DNA of 64,000 nt from Borovskyia barvae (taxonomy: Eukaryota; Euglenozoa; Kinetoplastea; Trypanosomatida; Trypanosomatidae). This document shows positions 31,833 through 43,613 of the stretch, one piece after another (the first letter of the stretch is position 1; every line of letters starts with the position of its first letter). Below the pieces are notes generated by a model, which worked only from the letters and a program-made list of their open reading frames with translations, did not search any database and was not told the origin of the DNA. The stretch lies in the NCBI GenBank assembly GCA_030849085.1, contig JASAOM010001128.1, forward strand, positions 249,031 to 313,030, given 5' to 3'. Position numbers and translations under genes: made by a program.

Positions 31833-32301
31833 TCTCCTTTATGGTTGGTGTGTTCGCTGCTCAAACGCTTTCCTTTTCTTTCTCCTCCACTGCCCCGCTC
31901 AGAGAGATGTGGCCCACCTCCTTCATAAGGCCACAGGTGAAACCGGCGTCATGCCCGACGTTGTCAGTGCATTGCTGATTTTTTTGGAAAAGGGAATCAA
32001 ATATAAGCGAAGCTGTTGAAGCCATTTTTCTCTCCCCTCTCCCCCCCAAGAATGGCAGTGTTCGTGCCATGCGGCGCGGAGAGGGGGCACTTCTGAAGCA
32101 CTCACTGTCGTCGCTGGACTAGATCATAGTTCATAGCAACAATGAAAGGAACGACAATCCATGAATTTCCCGTTTCTGCTCGGTTGAAGGTGAAGTTGTT
32201 CAACCGCCGGTGGTCTCACTCGGTAACCCGTCGCGTGCGCTGTCGCAGACTCCTCTGTATGTGCGTGTGTGTGTCTGGGAGAGAAAGGAAGATCCCCTTT
32301 A
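31833..32301. other. Spacer between LINE remnant and SET-like gene
   Basis: About 470 bases forming the 3' flank of the SET-like gene. No reverse-transcriptase-like sequence was found here, so the 5' truncation point of the LINE lies near its start. No gene is seen. Confidence 0.45.
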
Positions 32302-34443
32302 CTAGGCAACGTCGTACAATGGCCAGGCCATTGTCAGCACCTCTCTCTTTGGGATGGGACGTAATATACGGAATCGAAGATTGGCAGCTGATTCTGCCAA
32401 CGTCCGCACCGCCACGTTGGGCCGTGCCACCTCCGCTCGCGTGCAGTTGTTCGGCGTCATGAGAGATGCAAGCTCGAAGAGGGAGATGCAAATATGGTAC
32501 GTGCCAGGAATACCATGTCGCGGTGCACTCATCACTTGCTGCAGGCAGGATTGAAATGTAGTCTCTGTTTCGTGCATTCCTACTGGTCTGTCCTCCGCGG
32601 TAACAAGCTCTGCATGACTGCTGATGCGCTCTACCACCTTCGGCCATGTCGAACAGCAAATCATCAAAGCATTCGACTTTGCCTTCTCATAATAATCCTG
32701 GAACACGTCGTACGTCAGCAGATCGCTATCCTGGGACGAGAAACTGCGCGATAAAGTGGTGTAGCACGCCCGGAGCAGCTCCCTCACCTCTTGCCGTTGG
32801 GTGTGCACTACATCTGTCACGGGCAGCCACCGGTATTGTTGCACCGCCTCCAGGGCCGGTAACACACTGCTCACCATACGGGACATCATACGCACAGCAA
32901 TACGGACGCACGCGGCTGTCACGATAGGGCGTCGATCCTCCGCCACACACTGCGGTGTCACCGGCGCTTCCCGCGTCTTCTCCTCGGCACCGGTGAGGAT
33001 GGGTGTACACATAACATACTGGTCCAGAAGTCGATGCACCACCGGCACCCCTTCCCGCCATCGGCCACGCTGAGCACACTCTACCCAGTGATGCTCCACC
33101 CACGCCTTGGATTTGCAGCCCTCACTGCAATAGAGGGCTCCACAATGACTGTCGCACGGAACCGGGCTGAGGAGCGCGTGGATAGAATGGAGTAGTGACT
33201 TCGTTAAGCTTGGAATCTGCGCTGTCACTTTCTTGTCGTCCACGAACGTGCGACCACAGTGACAACAAAGTTCACACTTTCTGCCGCCGCTGACGAAACC
33301 GAACAAGTCCACTGACAGCGGAAACACGCAGCTCGATGTCTCTCGGACCACCTCATTTGTATCGATGTTCTGCGCCGCCACCGCCATCGCGCGTTTCACA
33401 GTATCATCGTAAGCGATGCGTATTTTGTTGTAGCGCTTTGTGCGGCCCTCGTAGAGCATGGCCACAGAATTTCCATCGAGGAGGTTGCGCACTACTGGGC
33501 TCGCACTGTCGAACTTGAGTGCGGTCGCATACATCTTCTGGGCATCGACGAACTTCTTCATGCTGCGCAGGACGTTACCTGTACGAATGTACCCCACACT
33601 CTCTCGTGGTTTCAGATGCACCACCCGATTTGCGTCCTCGAGAGCTCGCTCCTTCTCGCCTGCCAGGAGGTAGGCGACGGATCGGCTACTTCGCACTCGC
33701 GCCTCTTCCTCTGGCATCTCCTCCAGAGCACGATTATAATATCGGAGTGCCGTGTCACAGTTACGCTTGCTAATTTCTGCCGTTCCCTTCTTCATGTACG
33801 CCATGAAGCTGCGTCGGCGGCTATCCTCGGTGGTGCTCGCTGCGCCTCCGGGAGTGCCCATCAGCCTTGCCGGCGCGACGGCGCTGTTGTTTGCGTTCGA
33901 GGCGGAGCCTGAAGCGCTCACCTCTTCACCACCACCGCATCCACCACTGCTTATTTCGGCCCCAGCCGTGGCGGTGACCTGCTGCAACGGCTTATTCAAG
34001 ATGTCGTCGGTATCTGCCTCCAATCTCAATCTAGAGAGCGCACTACGAATACTAGAGTAATATCGGGTCGCCTTCACCTTGGGTTCACTTAAGCAGGCGC
34101 GATAGAGGGTGCAGCCAACCCGCTCGAAGCCCTCGATGTCACTACAGAGGACAAAGGTGTAATCCCCACTGTGGCGATTCACGAGCACTCGACGACGCGG
34201 GACAGCAAAGACCGTCTCCATGATCGGCTCCCAATAGCGGCTTTCCTGGGCCATTTTCGCGAACTCCACATCCCGGAGCTCCACCTCGCACCCCAGTGGG
34301 TAATCCTCGGCCGCCGGCGCCATGGGGCGGTCTTCGAGATTGCTCGCGGCAAAGAAAGGCATATCTGGCACATAGCAGTCCTCCTCAGGGCACAGGGAGA
34401 TGAGGTTGCCCTCCTCTACCCCTTCAGTCACATTCACAAACAT
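32302..34443 (-). CDS. TPR protein with split SET/MYND-like region (SMYD-like)
   Basis: A 713-residue protein; the longer frame begins at TTG, so the ATG at 34441-34443 is used. After an unknown N-terminal region (1-150) and a Gly/Ser/Ala linker, three TPR-like helical pairs lie at about 219-320. From about 338 the order resembles SMYD proteins: a first SET part, an inserted cysteine-rich segment (C390, C393, C394, C396, then C430, C434, C439, C443, H451, C456) resembling a MYND finger with a long insertion, then the second SET part near the C-terminus. The usual NHSC-x-PN motif appears only as TPNNC...ARPN, and the final FRILRPIPKREVLTMAWPLYD resembles the SET end. The changed motif makes methyltransferase activity uncertain. 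TPR and MYND parts suggest protein binding. Confidence 0.7.
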   Translation of the reverse strand: MFVNVTEGVEEGNLISLCPEEDCYVPDMPFFAASNLEDRPMAPAAEDYPLGCEVELRDVEFAKMAQESRYWEPIMETVFAVPRRRVLVNRHSGDYTFVLCSDIEGFERVGCTLYRACLSEPKVKATRYYSSIRSALSRLRLEADTDDILNKPLQQVTATAGAEISSGGCGGGEEVSASGSASNANNSAVAPARLMGTPGGAASTTEDSRRRSFMAYMKKGTAEISKRNCDTALRYYNRALEEMPEEEARVRSSRSVAYLLAGEKERALEDANRVVHLKPRESVGYIRTGNVLRSMKKFVDAQKMYATALKFDSASPVVRNLLDGNSVAMLYEGRTKRYNKIRIAYDDTVKRAMAVAAQNIDTNEVVRETSSCVFPLSVDLFGFVSGGRKCELCCHCGRTFVDDKKVTAQIPSLTKSLLHSIHALLSPVPCDSHCGALYCSEGCKSKAWVEHHWVECAQRGRWREGVPVVHRLLDQYVMCTPILTGAEEKTREAPVTPQCVAEDRRPIVTAACVRIAVRMMSRMVSSVLPALEAVQQYRWLPVTDVVHTQRQEVRELLRACYTTLSRSFSSQDSDLLTYDVFQDYYEKAKSNALMICCSTWPKVVERISSHAELVTAEDRPVGMHETETTFQSCLQQVMSAPRHGIPGTYHICISLFELASLMTPNNCTRAEVARPNVAVRTLAESAANLRFRILRPIPKREVLTMAWPLYDVA

Positions 34444-37400
34444 TCTCGCGAAGGCACGCGCACACACACAAAGATACGTGCCAATAAAAAGGCGAAGAAG
34501 CAACCCTAATCAGAAGGGGGGGGGAAGGGTATTTCTCCTCCCTCCGCGGTACGAGCTAACGCAGCCACGCAAACGCACACACAATAGCGGGAAAGAGTTT
34601 TTTGTTGTCGAACTCCTCCCCTACCCTCTTGCGCTCTCTGTTTCGGGGGCGCCCTACAAGAAGAACGGAAGATGGAGAATAATATGAAGGGCTTTTTTTT
34701 CGTGTATGTTGGGGGCTGGGGAAGGGAACGGGTGTGTGCGAGCCTTCACGAGGACGAGAAAGCGTTCTCTCCCCTCCAACCCTCCCTCTTTTCCTCGCCG
34801 GCTTGCTGAAGAAGCCGTTCCAGTTCAAAAGGGAGACGAGTGAATGACGCAGGGGGGGGGGGCGGGGGAGAAAGCACGATTCGCACTGCGAAACCTGTGT
34901 GGGTGCAACACGCCCCTCCGTCCCTACAGCGACGCAAAAAAAAGAAATAAAAAGGAGAGGGGGGGAGAGATAAAACAAAAAGAGAGAAGAAATGTCAGAA
35001 GAATTCCGAAGAGCGTAGAGAGCAAAGTACCCAAACACTTCCACCCAGAAAAAAAATACAGAAAAAATGAATGTTTCGCCGAAGGCACTACTTTCTAGCA
35101 GCACCGCCCCGCCCCACCTACACACACACACAAACACGCACCGGAAAAAAACGGAAACCTCAGCGAATTTCGAGGACACGTTAGGAAAAGACGGAAAGGA
35201 AAAAAAAAAGAAGAGGCCGACCAGAAGAAAGAAAAGCAGCGGGGAGAGACAAGGGAAGCACACGGACCTCTCCGTTAGGAAATACCGCGATCGATGGTGG
35301 CACGATGGCGATGGCCCCTTTCCGAGAACGCCGATACTTCTATGTATAAATACGGGAAATGAAGCCGGTAGGAAGAAACAACCGTACTGCCCCACAACAC
35401 GCACCACCACGACCCCTCCGACGCCGTGAAGAACGATTTCGCGCCCGTCAACACCGAAAAATACGACGGCTGCCAGTGGAGGGGAAGAAGAAGAGGAAGA
35501 AGGAAGCGAAAGAAAGACAAGAGAAGAGAGCGAAGAGAGTTGTAACCACAGAAAAGTAAAAGCCGACGGGTAGTAACTTGAGAACAGCTTCAATAGCCCG
35601 AACAAAGAAAACGCTCTGTAATTGCAAACGAGATCCCGTCGGCCTTTCACAGAAGGGCGAAAAGAGGGGAGGGAAAACAAGGTAAAGAGCAGATCTGATG
35701 AGACTGATGCGCGAATGTGTGTATGAAGGAATGAGGAGGGGAGAGAGAGAGAGAGTAGGGTGGCAAGGTGGGAAATATTACCAGAAAAGGGCGAAAATTA
35801 CAGCACGTGCATACACAACCCCTGAAAAATGTTGCAAAGAGTAGACAAATGAATGAAAATGGGAAAGGAAGAAGCGAAAAATCGAGAGGAGAAAACGAAA
35901 TGAAGGCGCCAAAAAATGAAAGAGAAAAGTCAAAACCAAGAGGACGCAGGTTTTTAGCTGAAGCAGCCACAGGGCAACAAACAAAGAGAGCAAAAACAGA
36001 TTGGAAAAGTAGAGGAAGAACACTACAAACGTGCCGAAATAACGTATATATTTATCTATATCGAGGGTTGAAAAGAGAGGACAAAGTAAGAGGTAGAGAA
36101 GGGGGGGAGGGGAAGAGTAAGGTTGGTGAGGTGTAGGGAAAAGAGATGTGGTAAAAAAAAAACAGAGAGAGGAACCAAAAAAGAATACCGCACACGTGAA
36201 ACAGCACCACGTCCGCAGTGGACGAGCCGTCGAGAGGAGATTTTCCAAATGATCCGCCCCAAGGCAAAATTCGAGCTCAGCAAGCGCACCTTTTGAAAGG
36301 GCGGTGGGGGTGCGTGGAGAATTGACAGCAATAAACAAAAAGAGGAGGGAAAAAAATGTGGCTGGCGACCGAGACTCACACGCCACCGTACCGCACAGTA
36401 TTCGCTGTCCTCAGAGGCACGTGAAAGAGCCGGGCCGACCAGATCCGTGCGAAGACGGAACAACCCTCTCTCTTCACGGATATAAGTGCACTGAGGGGAA
36501 TGAAAAGGATTGAAGAGGTCAGACACACGTCGCAGCTTCTGAGATGAAGCTCGAGTAAACTCAGCTTGACGGGTCCGCAGCGGGGAGGGAGAAAGCGAAG
36601 AGTGGCTCAGAAAAGGAAGCGTTTTAGCCTCCGCACCCACCCACAAAAAAAGAGATACGATTAAGGGGGGAAAAGGCAGAAGTGGACGAGAGAGAGGGTC
36701 GAGAAAAAGGTAGACCCGTATGTACTCGCCCCACCTGTCCCTCGGTCGGTGGAGGACGCCCACGAAGACTTGCTTGAGAAATGCGAAGAAGAGCTTTTGG
36801 GGGGGCGCTAAGCCAGTCCCAACGAGGCTCCCTCGAACCAGCGGACCAGCTCGACCCTTGTAAGAGTACGCTACGCTTTTTTTTAAAGAGGGAAGAAGAG
36901 GAGGTGAGAACGTGAGAGGTAGGACAGCGCAAAAAGAAAATGTGGCTGATGAAGGCAACAGAGAAAAGACAGCGAAAAAAAGAAGGAAGCAAGCACAGAC
37001 TTGAATACCTGGAGAGATACAGGGAGAGGTGCAATGACCCCTCGTTTTTTCTCTTTTACTTACGAATACGCAGACGAGCACGCAAACGACGAAGAGAAGT
37101 AGGAAAAAAAGAGGCAAAGGGTGAGGAAGAAAGCGAACGTGAAAGCAGACGTGTTCTCAGGATTTACAAAGCCGCAGAGCAGAAAGCAAACACTCAACCC
37201 CAACTTCACCTGCACACACACGCACACCACACAAAAAAACCCACACGAATACGCAAGAGATATCGGAGATCAAAATAGAGAAGAAGGGGGGGAAGGAACA
37301 CTAGTAAAAGAGTCAGAAACGAAAGAGAGAGAGAGAGGGGGACACCAAAGCGAAAAAAAAGCAATTTAAAGATTTTGGATAAGTGAACGGATCCACCACC

Positions 37401-40400
37401 CTCACCACTAAAACACAAAAAAAAGTGTGGAGAGGCGGGAAGAAAAAAATGGGGAAGAGAAAGTAGAGAGGGAAGAGCGGATGTAAAATGCACAGGTAAT
37501 GGCACAAAATAATAACTAAAACAAAAAAGAAGAGCACGCGGTTCTCTGAATTGGTACCAAAAATGTAAAAACGAGGTTTAAAGAGTCTTAGAAGGTAAAG
37601 CGAGGAATGAAAAGGCAACACACAAAAAAGATAGAAAACGTGGGCTATCGAAGCTCGATGCTGAAAAGAAGTAGGGCAACCGAGAAAGGGTGGGGGGGAG
37701 GAGAAGAGAGCGATGATTTTTCAAGGACACACGCTAAGAGAAGGGGGAGGAGGGAAGGGCCTCAACACGTGCCGTTTAAATCGTTTTGGTGGAGTCAAAA
37801 AAATGCGTGTTGAAGGTCGAAGGGGGCGGGGAGGAGGCTTATGGTGCGCAAACCGTATTTTTCACTCAGTGTATTAATGTGGTACAGGTGGGCAACTTCT
37901 TTACTTTTCGGCCGCAACCCCTCGGTAGTTCTCTGAAGCTTGGTATGCTTGCGTTTCCCGATGCCTCAGACTTCTTTATTCTCTTTACTGAGAAGAAAAT
38001 CACACAGGGTAACGGGTTTGAAGAGGCTTCCTCTTCTGTTGAACCTATTCACGGTGCGTGCTTTTAGTTGCTGCTGCTGCTGCTATGATTGTAGTGCTCT
38101 CTGTGACTATTCACCGTTGAGAAGATAGATAGAAACGTGCCGCAGCAACGCAGCGCTGTACGCACCGTTGCTTTCTGAGGTCTGAAGTGGCCGCCGAACA
38201 AAGAGCGAGAAGGCTTACCCGATTGATCCACCAAGCAGCCGTGGTAGCACCACTTATGACGCACTCCTTTTTTCTTCGAATGGTGCGGGGTGCGGCGGCG
38301 GCGGCGACAAACCAGAAAAATACGTTGACCCGCACACACAAGCGCAGACGCACATGTCCCAAACACGCAATTTGAAGCAGAGATGTTGAGGGACTGTCAC
38401 AGAGGTGATGAAAAAAGTCAACAGCGTATGTTCCCCATAAATGTCTTCCGATGGCCCTATTTCCAGTTGCAAATAATGTTTGGAGACAAGAAGGAGAATA
38501 AACTGTGTTCTGTATCAACTCTCACCTGCGAGAAGAGGCGCAGAGTCAGGCACACAACCCGCTACGAAACTCTCGGCAAGGTGCCCACCAAATTGTTCCT
38601 TTCTTTGCCTCTTTTTTTTCAAAAGAGTCAAAAAAAATATGCCCTCTGCCACGTTACGAATGGGTGACAGGACAAAGCAAAAGGCTTTGGTGAGATGAAG
38701 AAGGCAGAGGACTGGGAAGCGCTGGGGCCTACGATCGAGATCGAAAGGCTCAAGGTTTGTGCGGATGACGTAGACTGCTGGCGAGAAAGGTGACAAAATG
38801 AAGAAGAACAGACACGACGGGGCGGCTGCTGCCTCCTCGGCCACCTAGGTTTTCCTCTGTAAGATGGCGGCGACTCTGATGCCGATGAAGCTCCTTACTG
38901 CTCCGTTTGAATACGTTTGCTTTTGCCGGGAGCAATGCGAATATCAAGGGAGGAAAGGGGGCGAGGTGGCTCCCAATCCCCACTTGTGTGTGTGCGGAAA
39001 CCACAAGGTGAATCGCGGGAAGGGCCTAAAGCCCACACTCAAAAATGCGGGGGCGGTTCTCAGCAGCAAAAAAAAGAGGGTAGAGTCGTCTACCGTTTAA
39101 GCCACAATGATGGTGAGGAGGGAAAATAAAATAAGGCACAGCAAGAGGTGAGAATTTCCTTCAGAAAAAAAATGGAGCAGCAAACGCACCCGGTAAGCTT
39201 CTGATGGCTCACCGTCCAGCCACCCCCAACCCACGTTCTCCGACCAGAGTCACGCTGATGAGCGCCACGAGAGTTAAGAGCGCCAAAAAAAAAGAAGAGG
39301 ACACCAGCAAAATGTCTTCCACGCGCAAAGCACACAAAACAAACAAACAAAAAAGAGAGGCAGAGAGAAAAGGAAAAAAATGTGCCGTCCAACGCAGGCG
39401 AACGAGACACTTTCTACACACACGGAAAGCGCAAAACGAAGGTGAGAAATTAAAGAACAATAACAGGCAGGGCTACTGCTGCGTGCACAAAAAAAATGAA
39501 AGAATGGCTGGTTGTGTACCAGCAAGTCCTGCCACACAAAAAAATTATGAGTGAAGGTTTGAGAGATGAGCCTGTCTTTGATCTCGCCTGGGGAAGAGCG
39601 ACCTCTTCCCTTTCTCGTTTCCAGGCTCTGCTTTCGTTGTCCTCACTCTCTTCTTCTCTCTTATCCTCGTACTCAAATTATGTTCTCCCTCTTGTCTTTT
39701 ATAGTGTTGCCTCCCTGTACCTGGCACTACGACGAGCCTGGGGACGAGATATGTGAGGGCTTTCAAAATAAAAGTACGCACATGCGTACGCACAGACACG
39801 AAGCAACTCAACTGTGAGCGGGTGATAGCGAAGCACGAGAAGCTGGTAGGCACGTGCAACACCGCTCTACCTTGTCAGAGAGAAAGGGTATGACTGCGAG
39901 CTCAGAATTCAAAAACAAAAAGAAGGACCACAACTTGGGGCGTAAAAAGGAATAGCAAGGGAGCGCGGAAAAGTGGAGGAAACAGAAATGCGAAACGAAT
40001 CCCGCTCTTCGCCCCACGCGCCCAAAAAAGGGATATTTGAAGCACACAAGGAGTGAGGAAGATACTCTCTGAGTTACCGCCCAATGGAAAAGGGGGAGAG
40101 GGGGGTAGAGGATCTGCAAGCACAGAGAGATACTCACCAAACAGAACAAAAAAAATCCAAGAAAACAAACGCGGAGGATCGGCTCCACTGTGTAAAGCAG
40201 GGTGCGCTTTTAGGATGGACGCCAGATGTACTGCCGAATGAGGGGAACCAACTTTTCCTCTAATGTGCTCTTGCTTCCGCCCGAAGACGTTTGTATAGTG
40301 CTAATTATTTGGGGGAGAGCGAACGTGCAAAGTTGTGAGACCCCGCAGCAGGCAGCAGCAGGAGCAGTAGCGAAGATGGAGAATAATTGTCGAAAGGCGC

Positions 40401-41153
40401 ATCAAAAGAATATAAAGGAGGAAGAGCTGAGGATAGAAAAGATTTCAGTGTAGAGGAAATGCAATTCCCAACACGTGTCACAGCCTTGCCTCGCTAACAC
40501 ATTATACGGTCCAAGGAGACGGCTGCATCATGAGCCTTTTAATCTTCCTTCGCCTCTAATGGCTCCCCGTGACCCGGAGTGCTGGAAAGAGAAGAGAAGA
40601 AGCACCGTCATGTCCATCGCTTCTTTTGCCGAGCACGACCCCAGTTCGAGTTGGGAATCCCCGGGCTCATTTTTCTTTTCTTTTCATTTTCACAAGCGGA
40701 GGAGCCCACTTTCTTAGAACATATGCACATATATATATATATATATATGTACGTTCGTGCATGAGCATCGAGCGAAGCGGCTGCGTCGCCAGGGGTGGTC
40801 ACTCACTGATGTACTTCTCTTCCGGAAGCGCACCCCAAGAGGGTTAGCGTCCTTTCTTAGATATATACAAAGTCTGTCGCAACCGAGGTATTCTTCCTCC
40901 CCCACCCTTTTTTTTTGAACACAGCAGAGAGACCAGCATACCGAACAATATGTCGGCATTCAGTTCTACGCAACAGCACGCAGGCCCCAGCGCGGCGAGA
41001 ACGACTCCCCAAAACGCACAATGTCAGACTCTTTGAGGAAGAAAAAAAAAGGGATCGTTCAATCAAGCAGATACAGCCACAGCGGTTCGCTGTCCCAAAT
41101 CGACCTCTTTACAATTATCATCCCTTCGCCTTTCCCCCCACTTTCACTGATCA
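34444..41153. other. Gene desert, 6.7 kb, strongly purine-biased plus strand
   Basis: No convincing gene is seen in the longest gap of the window. From about 34.85 to 37.8 kb the plus strand consists largely of A/G with G homopolymers, so the minus strand is a near-continuous pyrimidine stretch; this produces long minus-strand open frames (34556-35680, 36056-37117) of Phe/Leu/Ser/Pro that do not look coding. The 37.8-41.1 kb part is more mixed and has a short trinucleotide run near 38073 and an AT microsatellite at 40729. It would form the 3' flank of ZMYND10 and the 5' flank of the SET-like gene. Confidence 0.55.
40729..40749. repeat. AT dinucleotide microsatellite
   Basis: About ten AT units in the 3' flank of the ZMYND10-like gene. 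Confidence 0.9.
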
Positions 41154-42329
41154 TCAGCAAAACATGAGATCAAAAAGCTGTGACATGCGCATGGCATCGC
41201 TTACTGCTTCACTACGATCTGACAAAAGACGCTTCATACGCTCCAACTGAGCAGCCCAGTTCGCACCAGGTTTGTCGATCTCCGACATGAGGCGAGGCAC
41301 CTGTTCGATGATGAGGGTGCTTCGGAATTTTTCTTCAGTGCCGGTTGGCGGCTCCATGAAGGAGAGCTCCTCAAGGGCGCGTTGCACGTCTTGGAGCGCG
41401 GGCAGCTGGTCTAAAAGTGTTTCGTTGAAGAGAGACCGAATGCGCAGCAGAGTAGCCTTCTTGTGTTGTGTGTACGGGTACTGCCGCCGGCAATCAGCAT
41501 CGCACAGAAGTTTGTGTAGGCAAAACCACGCGTGGGCCTCCGGCACGCATACGCGCTGTGCCTCACTACCCGGCGCGGAGACGAAAGCACCGTTCTGAAA
41601 CTTTTGCACAGCGCCGGCAGAACGACGTAGCCACGGCTGAAGTATCAGTATTTCTGACATGCCTACGGGAATGTCATTCTTGCGCAAGATACTGTTCATT
41701 ACGGAGAGCGGTAGGGTGTCCAGACGATCCACGACGAACCAGAGGAGCGAGATGCACCCCATCGCACGCTGGATGCGCTGCTCGCGAAGCTGTCCCTCGA
41801 GATGATCTCGTGAATTTACCGCTTTGGTCGCACCGCCACTTTCCGAGCGGAGAGGCCCCTCCTCGAGGCGATTCACGTCCTTCTCTGAGAACAGCCGGGA
41901 TACCTGTCGCCAGCAGTAATCCACAAGCTCCAGAACATCATCTCCAAACCCCACCACTGCCTCCTCGTAAAAACAGATGCACTCGAGTAGATTCACCAGC
42001 ACGGACTCGTACGCGCAGTACAGGTACGCCGCCGTTGGATTCTGCACCACGTCCTCAAGCGTCCCCGGTAGCACCCGCTGCCGCCATACCTCCATGACAA
42101 GCAACTCGTGCAGAACAACACTAAGCTTGTCGTGCTCGATCAGAAACGACTTTACGAAGTCATCCGTCTTTTGAACGGCGTTGCTGTGGGTACACATGTT
42201 GAGACGCTCCACCGCTACACGCTGGTCCTTCCATGAAGTTGTGCCTACTTCATCCACAGAAAAGGTGCGCAGTTCGCGCACGCTAATCTCTGCCTCCACC
42301 GGAGAATATACGGTTCCGCTGTACTGCAT
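41154..42329 (-). CDS. ZMYND10: ZMYND10-like dynein-arm assembly factor lacking the MYND finger
   Basis: The ATG at 42327-42329 gives 391 residues; 147 codons of upstream open frame are rejected as low-complexity leader. Similarity to human ZMYND10 runs through the whole helical body: AEISVRELRTFSVDEVGT (13-30), VERLNMC near 40, LHELLVMEVWRQRVLPG (73-89), LVNLLECICFYEEAV (111-125), VLELVDYCWR (132-141), ATLLRIRSLFNETLLDQLP (292-310) and LIIEQVP (339-345). Human ZMYND10 has about 440 residues and ends in a MYND zinc finger; this protein stops at LFDLMFC, just before the place of that finger, and no cysteine-rich segment follows downstream. In animals ZMYND10 works with LRRC6 in the cytoplasmic preassembly of axonemal dynein arms, so here a role in flagellar dynein assembly is inferred. 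Confidence 0.85.
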   Translation of the reverse strand: MQYSGTVYSPVEAEISVRELRTFSVDEVGTTSWKDQRVAVERLNMCTHSNAVQKTDDFVKSFLIEHDKLSVVLHELLVMEVWRQRVLPGTLEDVVQNPTAAYLYCAYESVLVNLLECICFYEEAVVGFGDDVLELVDYCWRQVSRLFSEKDVNRLEEGPLRSESGGATKAVNSRDHLEGQLREQRIQRAMGCISLLWFVVDRLDTLPLSVMNSILRKNDIPVGMSEILILQPWLRRSAGAVQKFQNGAFVSAPGSEAQRVCVPEAHAWFCLHKLLCDADCRRQYPYTQHKKATLLRIRSLFNETLLDQLPALQDVQRALEELSFMEPPTGTEEKFRSTLIIEQVPRLMSEIDKPGANWAAQLERMKRLLSDRSEAVSDAMRMSQLFDLMFC

Positions 42330-43613
42330 GGTGTATTGGGGGGGGGGGGGGGGGGGCAAAGACGGGTTTGTGCGTTCGCTTGCGAGTGTTGAAAGTATCT
42401 TATTAAGTGAGCGCGGAAAAGTGGTCAGACCTTTCTCAAACACTTCAGGATCGGTAGAGAGAAGTGTACAAAGATGAAGCGAAGAAGAAGAGAACGATGA
42501 GGAGGAGGAGGGGGGAGGAAAGAATAAGCCCACCATAACAGGAGAACACGGGTCTGTGAAACACGCGAACTCTGAAGCACGAAGCAGCGCATGACAATGC
42601 GCGGCACCTGCCAATCCTATTCTTTCTCCGAGGGGAGGCAAGGCGTCAGAAAAAGAAAGGACGGAAAACAGCTTCGAGGAGCGCAGGCAATGTACAGGTA
42701 TAGCTTCGCATTCAAAGTAACCGCAGCACAGGTATTTCCCCACTCCATCTCCCTCTCTGTTTCGCCCCATTGAACACGCCTAGCACCGTTCTCCCTCTAT
42801 CATCCCACAGACCCCTTCAATCTCATCCTCCCTCGTTTGCCCAAGAGACGACTTGAGGTTCCTGTACAACAAGTGGTAGCCGAGGGGCCCGCGAACTGTG
42901 GATAGCAAAGCAGATCCGAAGACAGAGGGGTGAAGGAAGGGGGCAGAAGAAAAAAGGAATGAGGAGCGGGTGCTTCCGCTACTTTGCAGCAGCGGGGATC
43001 AGAACGGGACCTCCAATCACAAAAACAGGCGGAAAGCGACGGGTGCTCGACTCATCGAACGCTCGTCACCAGCACCACCCCCGTTTCCTTTTTGAGTAGT
43101 CCCGCTTTCGCACTCGAGTCTCCCACCCAATTATGCTCAAAGCACCTTCACTCGATATCGTGCGATATGGTGTATTGTAGCAGCGCTTGAGGTGAGGTGG
43201 CATTTGCCAAAAAGAAAAAGAGAAAAAAGATCATCTAAAGCGTGAGCATCTAATCCAAAAAAGGGGGAAAGTGAGGGAGTAGCCCCTACCGGTAACAAAG
43301 TACGCTCTATAAATGGCATCGCACTTCTGTGCGACGAGCTGACGTCTGAGTGTCGTGGGACACTAGAACTGCCTAGATCGAAGAAAGGAGAGGAATTTAT
43401 CCCCAGTAGCCACACAGTTCTTCTCCCCTCAGAACGCGACCCTGCCATCACCTCCACCACGCCTGCGTACGCTGTGTACACGGCGCAGGAAGGCGATCGG
43501 GCGTGGATGAGAAGAATCTACTTCAACCCCTTCCACCCCGCGCGCCCCACGTCGCTCGATCCCCCACCTTCTCTTTTCCCTCGCCCCCGTGAATCCCTCC
43601 CTTCCTCTCCCTC
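42330..43613. other. Intergenic spacer, 1.3 kb
   Basis: Spacer between the Aurora kinase and ZMYND10 genes. It contains the C tract next to the ZMYND10 start and plus-strand purine runs at about 42480-42530 and 42920-42965. A minus-strand ATG frame at 43137-43448 (103 residues) is open, but no motif supports it. Confidence 0.45.
42338..42356 (-). repeat. 19-base C tract 8 bases upstream of the ZMYND10 start
   Basis: On the minus strand nineteen C residues end eight bases before the ATG. No AG lies between the tract and the ATG, so the tract would be inside the 5' untranslated region unless the splice site differs. A slippery tract of this kind is likely to vary in length between strains or reads. 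Confidence 0.85.

Noticed and set aside
34556-35680. 374-residue minus-strand open frame
   Set aside because: It is made almost only of Phe, Leu, Ser, Pro and Val from a pyrimidine-rich strand and has no domain.
36056-37117. 353-residue minus-strand open frame
   Set aside because: Same compositional cause as the neighbouring pyrimidine frame; no domain and no conserved motif.
42330-42770. 147-codon N-terminal extension of ZMYND10
   Set aside because: The extension includes the C19 tract and low-complexity residues, and similarity to ZMYND10 starts right after the chosen ATG.
43137-43448. 103-residue minus-strand ATG frame downstream of the Aurora kinase
   Set aside because: No motif, mixed low-complexity composition, and a position typical of a 3' untranslated region.
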